64,000 nucleotides of DNA from Streptomyces sp. RPA4-2 (GTDB lineage Bacteria > Actinomycetota > Actinomycetes > Streptomycetales > Streptomycetaceae), in assembly GCF_012273515.2 (NCBI RefSeq), contig NZ_CP050975.2, positions 3,038,001 through 3,102,000 on the forward strand, in the 5' to 3' direction. The notes beneath the pieces are model-generated. The model saw nothing but the letters and a program-made list of their open reading frames with translations, was not told the DNA's origin and made no database searches. The translations under genes and the position numbers were made by a program. Shown piece by piece: positions 9,635 through 18,670 of the stretch (position 1 is its first letter; each line of letters starts with the position of its first letter).

Positions 9635-9706
9635 GCGGTATCCGGTAAAAGGCGGCCGCCGCGAAACGGAGGACGTCCGCGGGGCGCGCTGGCTACCGTG
9701 CGGATC

Positions 9707-10177
9707 ATGACTCTCGTACGCCGTGCCCTGCCCGAGGACGCACCGGAAGTGCTCCGCCTGCGCCAGATCATGCTCGACTCGGTCTTCACCACCGACGGCT
9801 CCACGGAGTGGCACGCAGGGTCGCTCCCGACGATACGCGGCAGGCTGGCCCGCCCCGAGGGCGACTTCGCGGCCTTCGTCGTCGACCACCCCGGCCGGCC
9901 GGGCGCGCTGGCCGCGCTCGTCGCCGGGACCATCGAGTACCGGATCGGGCGGCCCGGCAATCCGCGGGGCGCGGTCGGTCACGTCTTCAGCGTCGCCACC
10001 GACCCCGACGCGCGGCGCCGGGGGTACGCGCGGGCCTGCATGGAGACGCTGCTCGACTGGTTCCGCGAGCGGGACGTGCCCCAGGTCGACCTCAACGCCT
10101 CCGCCGAGGCCGAGCCGCTGTACGCGTCCCTCGGGTTCGTACGCAAGCCGGACCCCTCGATGCGGCTTCGGCTGTGA
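9707..10177 (+). CDS. GNAT family N-acetyltransferase
   Basis: This 156-residue protein shows the GNAT fold. It begins with LVRRALPEDAPEVLRLRQIM, the usual N-terminal strand-helix, and has an acetyl-CoA pyrophosphate-binding region VFSVATDPDARRRGYARACM (R-R-x-G-Y/x-A pattern). It ends with VDLNASAEAEPLYASLGF. The acyl acceptor is unknown. TACCGT lies 10 bases before the ATG at 9707 with no convincing ribosome-binding site, suggesting a leaderless or near-leaderless message. The serine hydrolase gene starts 20 bases after its stop and may be co-transcribed. Confidence 0.87.
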   Translation: MTLVRRALPEDAPEVLRLRQIMLDSVFTTDGSTEWHAGSLPTIRGRLARPEGDFAAFVVDHPGRPGALAALVAGTIEYRIGRPGNPRGAVGHVFSVATDPDARRRGYARACMETLLDWFRERDVPQVDLNASAEAEPLYASLGFVRKPDPSMRLRL

Positions 10178-10196
10178 GCCGCTTAGGCTCGTACCC

Positions 10197-11018
10197 ATGT
10201 CCCTGCGCAGCCTGGCGTTGATCGAGAACTGGCCCGTCCCCACGGCCGCGGCGGCCGTCGTCCGCGCGGACGGCACGGTGACGGGGTCGCACGGTCCGGT
10301 CGACCACCGCTTCCCCCTCGCCTCGGTCACCAAGCCGCTCGCCGCGTACGCCGCGCTCGTCGCGTACGAGGAGGGGGCCATCGATCTCGACGAGCCGGCG
10401 GGTCCGCCCGGTGCGACGGTCCGTCACCTCCTCGCGCACACCTCGGGGCTCGCGTACGACGAGCACCGGGTGACGTCCCCGCCCGGGGAGCGGCGGCTGT
10501 ACTCCAACGCCGGGTTCGAGGTGCTCGGGGACCACATCGCCAAGGCGACGGACATCTCCTTCCCCGAATACCTGCGGCAGGCGGTGCTGGAGCCGCTGGG
10601 CATGACGGGGACGTCGCTGAACGGCTCGCCCGCGAAGGACGGGGTGTCGACGGTGGCGGACCTCGTGCGGTTCGCCGCGGAGGTCCAGGCGCCACGGCTT
10701 CTCGATCCGCGGACGATGGCGGACGCGATGACCGTGCAGTACCCCGGTACGAAGGGGGTGCTGCCGGGATACGGCCACCAGAACCCCAACGACTGGGGGC
10801 TCGGTTTCGAGATCCGTGACTCCAAGTCCCCGCACTGGACGGGTGCCTCGTCCTCGCCCCGCACCTTCGGCCACTTCGGGCAGACCGGTACGTTCCTGTG
10901 GATCGACCCGGTGGTGGGCGCCGCGTGCGTCGCCCTCACGGACCGGGCGTTCGGGCCATGGGCGGCGGAGGCGTGGACGCCGTTCACGGACGCGGTTCTC
11001 TCCGAGCTGCGGGGCTGA
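10197..11018 (+). CDS. serine hydrolase, class C beta-lactamase/esterase family
   Basis: The 273-residue protein belongs to the beta-lactamase-like serine hydrolases (esterase, D-aminopeptidase and class C penicillin-recognising family). The nucleophile motif SxxK is SVTK at about residue 42. The YxN motif is YSN (RRLYSNAGFEVLG), and a terminal HxG-like motif occurs in FGHFGQTGTF. There is no signal peptide, so unlike true secreted beta-lactamases it should act inside the cell. The ATG at 10197 is preceded by GCTTAGGCTCGTACCC with a TAGGCT box. Substrate is unknown; resistance to beta-lactams should not be assumed from this fold. Confidence 0.86.
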   Translation: MSLRSLALIENWPVPTAAAAVVRADGTVTGSHGPVDHRFPLASVTKPLAAYAALVAYEEGAIDLDEPAGPPGATVRHLLAHTSGLAYDEHRVTSPPGERRLYSNAGFEVLGDHIAKATDISFPEYLRQAVLEPLGMTGTSLNGSPAKDGVSTVADLVRFAAEVQAPRLLDPRTMADAMTVQYPGTKGVLPGYGHQNPNDWGLGFEIRDSKSPHWTGASSSPRTFGHFGQTGTFLWIDPVVGAACVALTDRAFGPWAAEAWTPFTDAVLSELRG

Positions 11019-11114
11019 CCCGTTTCGGGACACAGAGGGTGGTGCTTCGGGTGCGGGTGAGTGGGGGCCGGTCGCAGCCGAAGGACCACCGCACGAAATC
11101 CGGGGCCGCGGGTC

Positions 11115-11777
11115 TCAGCGCGAGGCCGTCATCTCCCACAGCAACAGCTCCGCCGGAGCCGTCGCCACCGCCTCGAGATCCTTCGCGTCCGTGATCCGGG
11201 CCGCGTCCCCCGGGCCCAGCTCCCCGCCGTCCAGACGCACCTCGCCCCGCACGGCGTGGACGTACACGAACGGCGCGTCCGGAAGCGCCGTCCGCTCCCC
11301 CACCGCCAGCCGCCGCACATGCAGCATCGCCTCCGCCTCCGGGACCGCGTACGGCGTGGAGTCCGCGATGCCGTGGACGACCTCGTAGGACGGAACGCCA
11401 CCGGGCGCGGCCGGGGCCAGCCACATCTGTACGAACACCAGCGGACCCGGCCCGTCGTTGCGCTCGACGTGCCGGATGCCGGCCGCCGCGCTCAGCCGCT
11501 GTACGTCCCCGGCCCGCACCAGCGACTCGTGACCGGCCGAATCCCGGTGGGTCAGCTCCCCCTCCACCACCCACGTGACGATCTCGGTGTGGCTGTGCGG
11601 GTGCTCGTCGAATCCCGCACCGGGCGCGAGCCGTTCCTCGTTGCAGGCGATCACCGCGCCGAAGCGGAGGTTGTCCGGGTCGTAGTGCGGGCCGAAGGAG
11701 AAGGCGTGCAGCGAGGAGATCCCGGCCGCCGGGTCCCCTCCTCGGTAGCGCTCGTCAGCGCGCCGTACCTCGATCAC
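11115..11777 (-). CDS. pirin family protein
   Basis: The 220-residue product is a bicupin of the pirin family. The metal-binding cupin-1 residues appear in FDEHPHSHTEIVTWVVEGEL (two His, then His and Glu), with GDVQRLSAAAGIRHVERND after it. The second cupin (FVYVHAVRGEVRLDGGEL) is degenerate, as in bacterial pirins. Some bacterial pirins have quercetinase activity, others bind enzymes of pyruvate metabolism; neither can be assigned here. The GTG at 11777 begins the conserved IEVRRADERYRGGD. Just upstream are three copies of a 9-base unit GGATGTGGC that keep the frame open but are probably not translated. It is divergent from fasR. Confidence 0.88.
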   Translation of the reverse strand: MIEVRRADERYRGGDPAAGISSLHAFSFGPHYDPDNLRFGAVIACNEERLAPGAGFDEHPHSHTEIVTWVVEGELTHRDSAGHESLVRAGDVQRLSAAAGIRHVERNDGPGPLVFVQMWLAPAAPGGVPSYEVVHGIADSTPYAVPEAEAMLHVRRLAVGERTALPDAPFVYVHAVRGEVRLDGGELGPGDAARITDAKDLEAVATAPAELLLWEMTASR

Positions 11778-11912
11778 ATCCGCCACATCCGCCACATCCG
11801 ACAGCGCCGTACGTCCGTCACGTCTCCCACCGTAGCCCCGCTCCTCTCCCTCCCGGCCCCGATGGGAGACCCGCCGCCGCACAGCTCCGTCCTGATAAGG
11901 CAGTCTTGTCCC

Positions 11913-13118
11913 GTGCCCGAACCCGAACGCAGCAACCCCGAGCGCCCAGCGCACGACATCCACACGCACTCCGCGACCCTGAAGCGGCTGGAGAAGTCGT
12001 CCGGAAGTCTCGCCGCCCAGGCCATCGCGCGGATGGACGAGACGCTGCCGTGGTACCGGGCCATGCCACCGGAGAACCGTTCCTGGATCGGGCTCGTCGC
12101 CCAGGCCGGTATCGCCGCGTTCACCGAGTGGTTCCGGCGTCCCGACGCGCCCCAGGCCATCTCCACCGACGTGTTCGGCACCGCCCCCCGCGAGCTGACC
12201 AGGGCCATCACCCTGCGCCAGACCGTCGAGATGGTGCGGACGACGATCGAGGTGATGGAGAGTGCCATCGACGAGGTGGCCGCTCCCGGCGACGAGTCGG
12301 TGCTGCGCGAGGCCCTCCTCGTCTACGCCCGTGAGATCGCCTTCGCCACCGCCCAGGTCTACGCGCAGGCCGCCGAGGCACGCGGTGCCTGGGACGCCCG
12401 GCTGGAGTCCCTGGTCGTGAACGCCGTGCTCTCCGGCGAGGCGGACGAGGGCGCCGTCTCCCGCGCCGCCGCTCTCGGCTGGAATTCCCCCGAACACGTC
12501 TGCGTGGTGCTGGGTACGGCGCCCGACGGTGACAGCGAGCTGACCGTCGAGGCCATCCGGCGGGCGGCCCGGCACGCCAAGCTGCAGGTGCTGACCGGGG
12601 TGCTCGGGGACCGGCTCGTGGTGATCGCGGGCGGCAGCGACAACCCGCTCGCGGTGGCCAAGTCGCTGATCGGCCCGTACGCCGCCGGGGCCGTCGTCGC
12701 CGGGCCGATCGTGCCCGACCTGCTCGCCGCGACCCGCTCCGCGCAGGCCGCCGCGGCCGGCCTGAAGGCGTGTTTCGCCTGGCAGGACGCCCCGCGCCCG
12801 GTCCTCGCCGACGATCTGCTGCCGGAGCGCGCGATCGCCGGAGATCCCTCGGCCCGTGAGCAACTGGTGGAGGAGATCTACAGACCACTGGAGGAAGCCG
12901 GCTCCGCGCTCCTCGAAACCCTCAGTGTCTATCTGGAACAGGCGAGCAGCCTCGAAGGCGCGGCCCGAATGCTCTTCGTTCACCCCAACACCGTGCGCTA
13001 CCGGCTACGACGTGTGACTGACGTCACCGGTTGGTCACCCTCGGATGTACGATCCGCCTTCACACTGCGGATCGCGCTCATCCTGGGGCGTCTGGCCGAT
13101 GGAGATCTCCAGACGTAG
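11913..13118 (+). CDS. fasR: FasR, PucR-type transcriptional regulator of fatty acid synthesis
   Basis: The 401-residue regulator has a long N-terminal helical domain, a GGDEF-like middle region and a C-terminal PucR helix-turn-helix (SLEGAARMLFVHPNTVRYRLRR, in two parts, then DVRSAFTLRIALILGRL). In S. coelicolor the orthologue SCO2386 activates fabD-fabH-acpP-fabF, and the same four genes follow here 90 bases downstream. The GTG at 11913 is the first start in frame that fits family length. The gene is divergent from pirin and has its own promoter region at 11778-11912. Loss of FasR in S. coelicolor lowers fatty acid synthesis and shifts carbon to antibiotics, from the literature. Confidence 0.94.
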   Translation: MPEPERSNPERPAHDIHTHSATLKRLEKSSGSLAAQAIARMDETLPWYRAMPPENRSWIGLVAQAGIAAFTEWFRRPDAPQAISTDVFGTAPRELTRAITLRQTVEMVRTTIEVMESAIDEVAAPGDESVLREALLVYAREIAFATAQVYAQAAEARGAWDARLESLVVNAVLSGEADEGAVSRAAALGWNSPEHVCVVLGTAPDGDSELTVEAIRRAARHAKLQVLTGVLGDRLVVIAGGSDNPLAVAKSLIGPYAAGAVVAGPIVPDLLAATRSAQAAAAGLKACFAWQDAPRPVLADDLLPERAIAGDPSAREQLVEEIYRPLEEAGSALLETLSVYLEQASSLEGAARMLFVHPNTVRYRLRRVTDVTGWSPSDVRSAFTLRIALILGRLADGDLQT

Positions 13119-13207
13119 GCATTTGTCGGAGCCCTACAATTCCCCTTCGTGTTCTTCGTCCCTGTCCCCACGGGCGGCCGTGGCCGTCCACAAGAGAGAG
13201 TGTGAGA
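13119..13207 (+). promoter_or_regulatory. fasR-fabD intergenic promoter region
   Basis: The 89-base gap holds a good -10 match TACAAT (13135-13140). Orthologous FasR binds in this interval in S. coelicolor. I do not see a clean palindrome, so the FasR site itself is not marked. Confidence 0.5.
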
Positions 13208-14131
13208 GTGCTCGTACTCGTCGCTCCCGGCCAGGGCGCCCAGACGCCCGGCTTCCTGACCCCCTGGCTCGATCTCCCCGGTGCCGCCGACCGCCTCGCC
13301 GCGTGGTCGGACGCCATCGGTCTCGACCTTGCCCACTACGGCACGCAGGCCGACGCGGACGCGATCCGGGACACGGCTGTCGCTCAGCCGCTCCTGGTCG
13401 CCGCCGGACTCCTCTCCGCCGCGGCACTCGGCGACGTCCGCGACCTCGCGCCCGGCGCCGTCGCGGGGCACAGCGTCGGTGAGATCACCGCCGCCGCGTT
13501 CGCGGGGGTGCTCGACGACACCGCCGCGCTGACGCTCGTACGCACCCGGGGCCTGGCGATGGCCGAGGCCGCCGCCGTCACGCGGACCGGTATGTCGGCG
13601 CTGCTCGGTGGAGACCCCGAGACGACCGTCCCGCACCTGGAGAAGCTCGGCCTGACCCCCGCCAACGTGAACGGCGCGGGCCAGATCGTGGCCGCGGGCA
13701 CGCTGGAGCAGCTGGCCGCGCTGGAGGCGGACAAGCCCGACGGCGTACGCCGGGTGGTGGCCCTGAAGGTCGCCGGCGCGTTCCACACGCACCACATGGC
13801 ACCCGCCGTCGAGGCGCTCGCGCAGGCCGCGGAGGACCTCAGCCCCGCGGACCCGCGGGTCACGTACGTCTCCAACAAGGACGGCCAGGCCGTCAAGTCC
13901 GGCGCCGACGTCCTGAAGCGGCTGGTCGGCCAGGTGGCCAACCCGGTCCGCTGGGACCTGTGCATGGAGACCTTCCAGGAGCTCGGCGCGACCGCGCTGA
14001 TCGAGGTGTGCCCGGGTGGCACGCTCACCGGCCTCGCCAAGCGCGCGCTGCCGGGTGTGAAGACCCTGGCGCTGAAGACCCCAGACGACCTCGACGCGGC
14101 TCGCGAGCTCCTCGCCGAGCACAGCGCCTGA
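13208..14131 (+). CDS. fabD: malonyl CoA-acyl carrier protein transacylase FabD
   Basis: FabD transfers malonyl units from malonyl-CoA to ACP for fatty acid (and often polyketide) synthesis. The 307-residue protein shows the GQGAQTPGF oxyanion motif at the N-terminus, the active Ser in GHSVGE (Ser89), the His of the dyad in AGAFHTHHM, and the terminal CPGGTLTGL. Arg that binds the malonyl carboxylate lies in LVRTRGLAM. GTG 13208 matches the usual MLVLVAPGQGA start; GTG 13202 is an alternative. It is the first gene of the fab operon, with fabH 16 bases downstream. Confidence 0.96.
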   Translation: MLVLVAPGQGAQTPGFLTPWLDLPGAADRLAAWSDAIGLDLAHYGTQADADAIRDTAVAQPLLVAAGLLSAAALGDVRDLAPGAVAGHSVGEITAAAFAGVLDDTAALTLVRTRGLAMAEAAAVTRTGMSALLGGDPETTVPHLEKLGLTPANVNGAGQIVAAGTLEQLAALEADKPDGVRRVVALKVAGAFHTHHMAPAVEALAQAAEDLSPADPRVTYVSNKDGQAVKSGADVLKRLVGQVANPVRWDLCMETFQELGATALIEVCPGGTLTGLAKRALPGVKTLALKTPDDLDAARELLAEHSA

Positions 14132-14147
14132 CAAGGAGCCCGAGAGC

Positions 14148-15179
14148 ATGTCGAAGATCAAGCCCAGCAAGGGCGCCCCGTACGCACGGATCCTGGGCGT
14201 GGGCGGCTACCGTCCCGTCCGGGTCGTGCCCAACGAGGTGATCCTCGAGACGATCGACTCCTCCGACGAGTGGATCCGCTCGCGTTCCGGCATCGAGACC
14301 CGGCACTGGGCCTCCGACGAGGAGACCGTCGCCGCGATGTCGATCGAGGCGTCCGGCAAGGCCATCGCCAACGCCGGGATCGACGCGGACCAGATCGGCG
14401 CCGTGGTCGTCTCCACCGTGTCCCACTTCAGCCAGACCCCGGCCATCGCCACCGAGATCGCCGACAAGCTCGGTACGAACAAGGCCGCCGCCTTCGACAT
14501 CTCGGCCGGCTGCGCGGGCTTCGGCTACGGACTGACCCTGGCCAAGGGCATGGTCGTCGAGGGTTCGGCGGAGTACGTCCTGGTCATCGGCGTGGAGCGG
14601 CTGTCCGACCTCACCGACCTGGAGGACCGTGCGACGGCCTTCCTGTTCGGCGACGGCGCGGGCGCGGTCGTCGTGGGCCCCTCCCAGGAGCCGCACATCG
14701 GCCCCACGGTGTGGGGCAGTGAGGGCGACAAGGCCGGCACCATCAAGCAGACCGTCCCGTGGGACCGTTTCCACATCGGCGACGTCTCGACGCTCCCGCT
14801 CGACTCCAAGGGCGAGATCAAGTTCCCTGCGATCACGCAGGAGGGCCAGGCGGTCTTCCGCTGGGCCGTGTTCGAGATGGCGAAGGTCGCCCAGCAGGCG
14901 CTGGACGCGGCCGGGATCAGCCCGGACGACCTGGATGTCTTCATTCCCCACCAGGCCAACGAGCGGATCATCGACTCGATGGTGAAGACGCTGAAACTGC
15001 CGGCGCACGTCACGGTCGCCCGGGACGTACGCACCACCGGCAACACCTCGGCCGCCTCGATTCCGCTCGCGATGGAGCGGCTTCTGGCGACCGGTGAGGC
15101 GAAGAGCGGCGACACCGCGCTCGTCATCGGATTCGGGGCGGGTCTCGTGTACGCCGCCACGGTCGTTACCCTCCCCTAG
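14148..15179 (+). CDS. fabH: beta-ketoacyl-ACP synthase III FabH
   Basis: FabH condenses an acyl-CoA primer, often branched in Streptomyces, with malonyl-ACP to start each fatty acid. The 343-residue protein carries the full Cys-His-Asn triad: Cys122 in ISAGCAGFGYGL, His in FIPHQANERI and Asn in TGNTSAASIPLAM. A GAGCCCGAGAGC sequence precedes the ATG. It lies between fabD (16 bases) and acpP (72 bases), in the order fixed across streptomycetes. Confidence 0.97.
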   Translation: MSKIKPSKGAPYARILGVGGYRPVRVVPNEVILETIDSSDEWIRSRSGIETRHWASDEETVAAMSIEASGKAIANAGIDADQIGAVVVSTVSHFSQTPAIATEIADKLGTNKAAAFDISAGCAGFGYGLTLAKGMVVEGSAEYVLVIGVERLSDLTDLEDRATAFLFGDGAGAVVVGPSQEPHIGPTVWGSEGDKAGTIKQTVPWDRFHIGDVSTLPLDSKGEIKFPAITQEGQAVFRWAVFEMAKVAQQALDAAGISPDDLDVFIPHQANERIIDSMVKTLKLPAHVTVARDVRTTGNTSAASIPLAMERLLATGEAKSGDTALVIGFGAGLVYAATVVTLP

Positions 15180-15251
15180 GCACACCGTTCCGGACCACTC
15201 CGGCCGGAGTACCGCCACACCAACTGGATACATACCGAAGGAGCGCCTGAC

Positions 15252-15500
15252 ATGGCCGCCACTCAGGAAGAGATCGTCGAAGGTCTCGCCGAGATCGTGA
15301 ACGAGATCGCCGGGATCCCCACCGAGGACGTCCAGCTGGACAAGTCCTTCACCGACGACCTGGACGTCGACTCGCTGTCCATGGTCGAGGTCGTCGTCGC
15401 CGCCGAAGAGCGCTTCGACGTCAAGATCCCGGACGACGACGTCAAGAACCTCAAGACCGTCGGCGACGCGACCGACTACATCCTCAAGAACCAGGCCTGA
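15252..15500 (+). CDS. acpP: acyl carrier protein AcpP
   Basis: This 82-residue acidic four-helix protein carries the growing acyl chain. The phosphopantetheine attachment Ser is in DVDSLSMVE (Ser41), followed by the recognition helix EVVVAAEERFDVKIPDDD. GAAGGAGCGCCTGAC gives a strong ribosome-binding site, as expected for a highly expressed carrier. It is the third gene of the fab operon. Confidence 0.97.
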   Translation: MAATQEEIVEGLAEIVNEIAGIPTEDVQLDKSFTDDLDVDSLSMVEVVVAAEERFDVKIPDDDVKNLKTVGDATDYILKNQA

Positions 15501-15600
15501 TCCGCGGACCGGGCCCGGCCCGGTCCATCGATCAGTCCGTTGCCCCGCCACCCGGCGGTGGCGCCGCTGAATCCTCGTATCCGTTGGAGAAAGAATTCCC

Positions 15601-16872
15601 GTGAGCTCGACCAATCGCACCGTGGTCGTCACCGGTATCGGCGCAACCACACCGCTGGGTGGCGACGTAGCCTCTACCTGGGAGGGCCTCGTCGCCGGTA
15701 AGTCCGGTGTCCGCCCCCTGGAGCAGGAATGGGCCGCCGAACAGGCGGTCCGTATCGCGGCGCAGATCGCCGTGGAACCGGGCGAGGTCATCCCCCGCCC
15801 GCAGGCCCGCCGTCTGGACCGCTCGGCGCAGTTCGCGCTGATCGCGGCCAAGGAGGCCTGGGCGGACGCCGGCTTCACCGACCGGGCCGGCGACGACCCG
15901 GCCATCGACCCGGACCGCCTCGGCACCGTCATCGCCTCCGGCATCGGCGGCGTGACCACCCTGCTCGACCAGTACGACGTGCTGAAGGAGAAGGGCGTCC
16001 GCCGCGTCTCCCCGCACACCGTCCCCATGCTCATGCCGAACGGCCCGTCGGCCAACGTGGGCCTGCTCGTGGGCGCCCGCGCCGGCGTGCACACCCCGGT
16101 CTCCGCCTGCGCCTCGGGCGCCGAGGCGATCGGCTACGCCATCGAGATGATCCGCACCGGCCGCGCCGACGTCGTCGTCGCCGGCGGTACCGAGGCGGCC
16201 ATCCACCCGCTGCCCATCGCCGCCTTCGGCAACATGATGGCGATGTCGAAGAACAACGACGACCCGCAGGGTGCCTCACGGCCCTACGACGTCGCTCGCG
16301 ACGGCTTCGTGCTGGGCGAGGGCGCCGGCGTCCTGATCCTGGAGTCCGCCGAGCACGCCGCCGAGCGCGGTGCCCGGGTCTACGCCGAGGCGGTCGGCCA
16401 GGGCATCTCCGCCGACGGCCACGACATCGTGCAGCCGGAGCCGGAGGGCCGCGGCATCTCGCGCGCCCTGCAGAACCTGCTGGACAACACCGACCTCGAC
16501 CCGGCCGAGATCGTGCACGTGAACGCGCACGCGACCTCGACGCCCGCCGGTGACGTGGCGGAACTGAAGGCGCTGCGCAAGGTCTTCGGTGACGACGCCG
16601 ACCACATGGCGGTCTCCGCGACCAAGTCGATGACCGGTCACCTCCTCGGTGGTGCCGGGGGTGTGGAGTCGGTGGCGTCGGTGCTGGCTCTGTACAACCG
16701 GATCGCTCCGCCGACCATCAACGTCGACAACCTCGACCCCGAGGCCGAGGCGAACGCCGACATCGTGCGCGGGGAGGCTCGCAAGCTGCCCGTCGAGGGC
16801 CGCATCGCCGCGCTGAACGACTCGTTCGGGTTCGGCGGGCACAACGTGGTGCTGGCGTTCCGGACGATCTGA
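15601..16872 (+). CDS. fabF: beta-ketoacyl-ACP synthase II FabF
   Basis: FabF extends acyl-ACP chains by condensation with malonyl-ACP. The 423-residue thiolase-fold protein has the nucleophile Cys170 in VSACASGAEAIG and the two catalytic His in VNAHATSTPAGD and SMTGHLLGGAG. The C-terminal NDSFGFGGHNVVLAF is canonical. A GTG start at 15601 follows a GGAG-type site (GTTGGAGAAAGAA). It is the last gene of the fab operon and is closed by a strong hairpin at 16901-16935. Confidence 0.97.
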   Translation: MSSTNRTVVVTGIGATTPLGGDVASTWEGLVAGKSGVRPLEQEWAAEQAVRIAAQIAVEPGEVIPRPQARRLDRSAQFALIAAKEAWADAGFTDRAGDDPAIDPDRLGTVIASGIGGVTTLLDQYDVLKEKGVRRVSPHTVPMLMPNGPSANVGLLVGARAGVHTPVSACASGAEAIGYAIEMIRTGRADVVVAGGTEAAIHPLPIAAFGNMMAMSKNNDDPQGASRPYDVARDGFVLGEGAGVLILESAEHAAERGARVYAEAVGQGISADGHDIVQPEPEGRGISRALQNLLDNTDLDPAEIVHVNAHATSTPAGDVAELKALRKVFGDDADHMAVSATKSMTGHLLGGAGGVESVASVLALYNRIAPPTINVDNLDPEAEANADIVRGEARKLPVEGRIAALNDSFGFGGHNVVLAFRTI

Positions 16873-16900
16873 AGCCGGCCGTAGGTGCACTGAACCGGCG

Positions 16901-16935
16901 TGTGGCCCGGACTCCCTGTCGGAGTCCGGGCCACA
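16901..16935. terminator. terminator of the fab operon
   Basis: A perfect 15-bp inverted repeat (16901-16915 / 16921-16935) has loop CTGTC. It lies between the convergent fabF and DUF3145 genes and can serve both strands. The remaining gap up to 17032 contains TTCCCCGCGCCCCTAAAGG, a piece of a dispersed Streptomyces intergenic motif. Confidence 0.85.
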
Positions 16936-17032
16936 TCCGTGTGTGCGTCCTGTTCGTCGGGTGCGGGGTCGTGGAGGCCGGGCACGCGGTTCCCCGCGCC
17001 CCTAAAGGCTTTCCGTCACGCCCGTCATCAGG

Positions 17033-17527
17033 TCAGACCACCTGGTGGAGCCAGCGGACCGGGGCGCCCTCGCCCGCGTACCGGAAGGGTTCCAGTTCGT
17101 CGTCCCAGGGCTTGCCCAGGAGCTTGGCGAGGTCGGCCTCCAGGTCGGTCTCGCCGCGCTGGGAGCGCAGGAGCGCGGCGCGCAGCCGGTCCTCGGGGAT
17201 CAGGATGTCGCCGTGGATCCCGGTGACGGCGTGGAAGATGCCGAGCTCGGGGGTGCAGCTGTAGCGCTCGCCCTCGGCCGTGGCGCAGGGCTCGGCGGTC
17301 ACCTCGAAGCGCAGCATCTGCCAGCCGCGCAGCGCGGAGGCGAGTTTGGAGGCGGTGCCCACCTCGCCCTTCCAGGAGAACTCGGATCTCCAGGTGCCCG
17401 GCGCCGCGGGCTGCCGGATCCAGTCGAGGTTGACGCGCGTACCGAGCACACCCGCGACCGCCCACTCGACGTGCGGGCACAACGCGCGGGGCGCGGAGTG
17501 CACGTAGAGAACTCCACGTGTCGTCAC
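17033..17527 (-). CDS. DUF3145 family protein
   Basis: The 164-residue protein is a conserved actinobacterial family next to the fab genes (SCO2391 position). It begins TRGVLYVHSAPRALCPHVEW and contains KGEVGTASKLASALRGW and TPELGIFHAVTGIHGDI. No membrane segment, signal or catalytic motif is evident. The stable linkage to fabF in actinobacteria hints at a role tied to lipid synthesis, but this is inference. The GTG at 17527 follows GGAGGCCCCA, and TTACAAG about 40 bases upstream resembles a -10 box. Confidence 0.9.
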   Translation of the reverse strand: MTTRGVLYVHSAPRALCPHVEWAVAGVLGTRVNLDWIRQPAAPGTWRSEFSWKGEVGTASKLASALRGWQMLRFEVTAEPCATAEGERYSCTPELGIFHAVTGIHGDILIPEDRLRAALLRSQRGETDLEADLAKLLGKPWDDELEPFRYAGEGAPVRWLHQVV

Positions 17528-17770
17528 TGGGGCCTCCGGGCAGAGCGAGACATCTTGTAACTTAGCGGAACGGCAGTGGCAGGGCGGCCACGTGGCGAGG
17601 CTACCGTGCGGTGGCGCAAGGAGTGTGACGTACCGTCGGTCCCAGCGCCCAGAAACATTGAGGTTTCACCCAAGGGGACGCGGTGCGACCGACCCTGTAC
17701 TGCGCGGTGTCGGCCAACCGTGTCGGTCAGGTGCTGACCGATTATGTTCAACGAACGAGGGGACCAGGGG

Positions 17771-18670
17771 ATGCGCATCCGTAGCCACCGTCCGCGCGCC
17801 GTCCTCGCCCTGGTGGCGGCGGCCCTGCTGGGTGTGGCCGGGTGCGACGCCTCGGGTGACGGCTCCTCCGCTCCGCACGGCGCGGTCGAGGGCCGGCCGT
17901 CCCCGAAGCCGTCCCCCCTCTGGAACCGCAGTCCCCACTCCGTGGCCGCCGTCGGGGACTCCATCACCCGTGGCTTCGACGCCTGCACCGTGCTGTCCGA
18001 CTGTCCCGAGGTCTCCTGGGCGACCGGCAGCGACACCGGGGTCCGCAGCCTGGCCGTGCGGCTGCTCGGGCCGGAGGGGGCCGCCGAGCGCAGCTGGAAC
18101 TACGCGGTGACCGGTGCGCGGGTGGCGGACCTGCCGGAGCAGATGGCGCGGGCCGTCGCCGAGAAGCCGGAGCTGGTGACCGTGATGGTGGGCGCCAACG
18201 ACGCCTGCCGCTCGTCGGTCTCGGCGATGACCTCGGTCGCCCGCTTCCGCGCCGCGTTCCAGGACGCGATGAGCACCCTGCGCGACGAGCTGCCGAAGAC
18301 CCAGGTGTACGTGTCGAGCGTGCCGGATCTGAAGCGGCTGTGGTCCGAGGGGCGCGGCAACCCGCTGGGCAAGCAGATCTGGAAACTGGGCATCTGTCCC
18401 TCGATGCTGGCCGACGCGGACTCCCTGGGCTCGCGTGCGGCGCTGCGGCGGGCGAAGGTGCAGGACCGGGTGGAGCAGTACAACAAGGTTCTCGGGGACG
18501 TGTGCGCCAAGGACCGGCGCTGCCGTTTCGACGGGGGCGCGGTCTTCGGCTTCCGCTTCGGCACGGACCAGCTGAGCCACTGGGACTGGTTCCACCCGAG
18601 CAGGGACGGTCAGGCCCGGCTCGCGGAGCTGGCCTACCGGGTGGTGACGGCCCGGCAGCCGATGGCATAG
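17771..18670 (+). CDS. secreted SGNH-hydrolase lipoprotein
   Basis: The 299-residue precursor has a lipoprotein signal peptide with lipobox GVAGC, so it is anchored outside the membrane. The catalytic blocks of GDSL/SGNH esterases are present: GDSITRG (Ser), an Asn-containing block VGANDAC, and the C-terminal HPSRDGQ with catalytic His. A Pro/Ser-rich linker (EGRPSPKPSPLW) follows the lipid anchor. Six Cys in the mature part suggest disulfides, as in the Streptomyces secreted lipase family. The ATG at 17771 is chosen because GAGGGG lies 8 bases upstream and it gives a normal signal peptide; an ATG at 17744 is less likely. Confidence 0.9.
   Translation: MRIRSHRPRAVLALVAAALLGVAGCDASGDGSSAPHGAVEGRPSPKPSPLWNRSPHSVAAVGDSITRGFDACTVLSDCPEVSWATGSDTGVRSLAVRLLGPEGAAERSWNYAVTGARVADLPEQMARAVAEKPELVTVMVGANDACRSSVSAMTSVARFRAAFQDAMSTLRDELPKTQVYVSSVPDLKRLWSEGRGNPLGKQIWKLGICPSMLADADSLGSRAALRRAKVQDRVEQYNKVLGDVCAKDRRCRFDGGAVFGFRFGTDQLSHWDWFHPSRDGQARLAELAYRVVTARQPMA

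Noticed and set aside
10197..11018. A secreted beta-lactamase giving antibiotic resistance
   Set aside because: There is no signal peptide and the fold is shared by esterases and peptidases; SxxK and YxN alone do not show beta-lactam hydrolysis.
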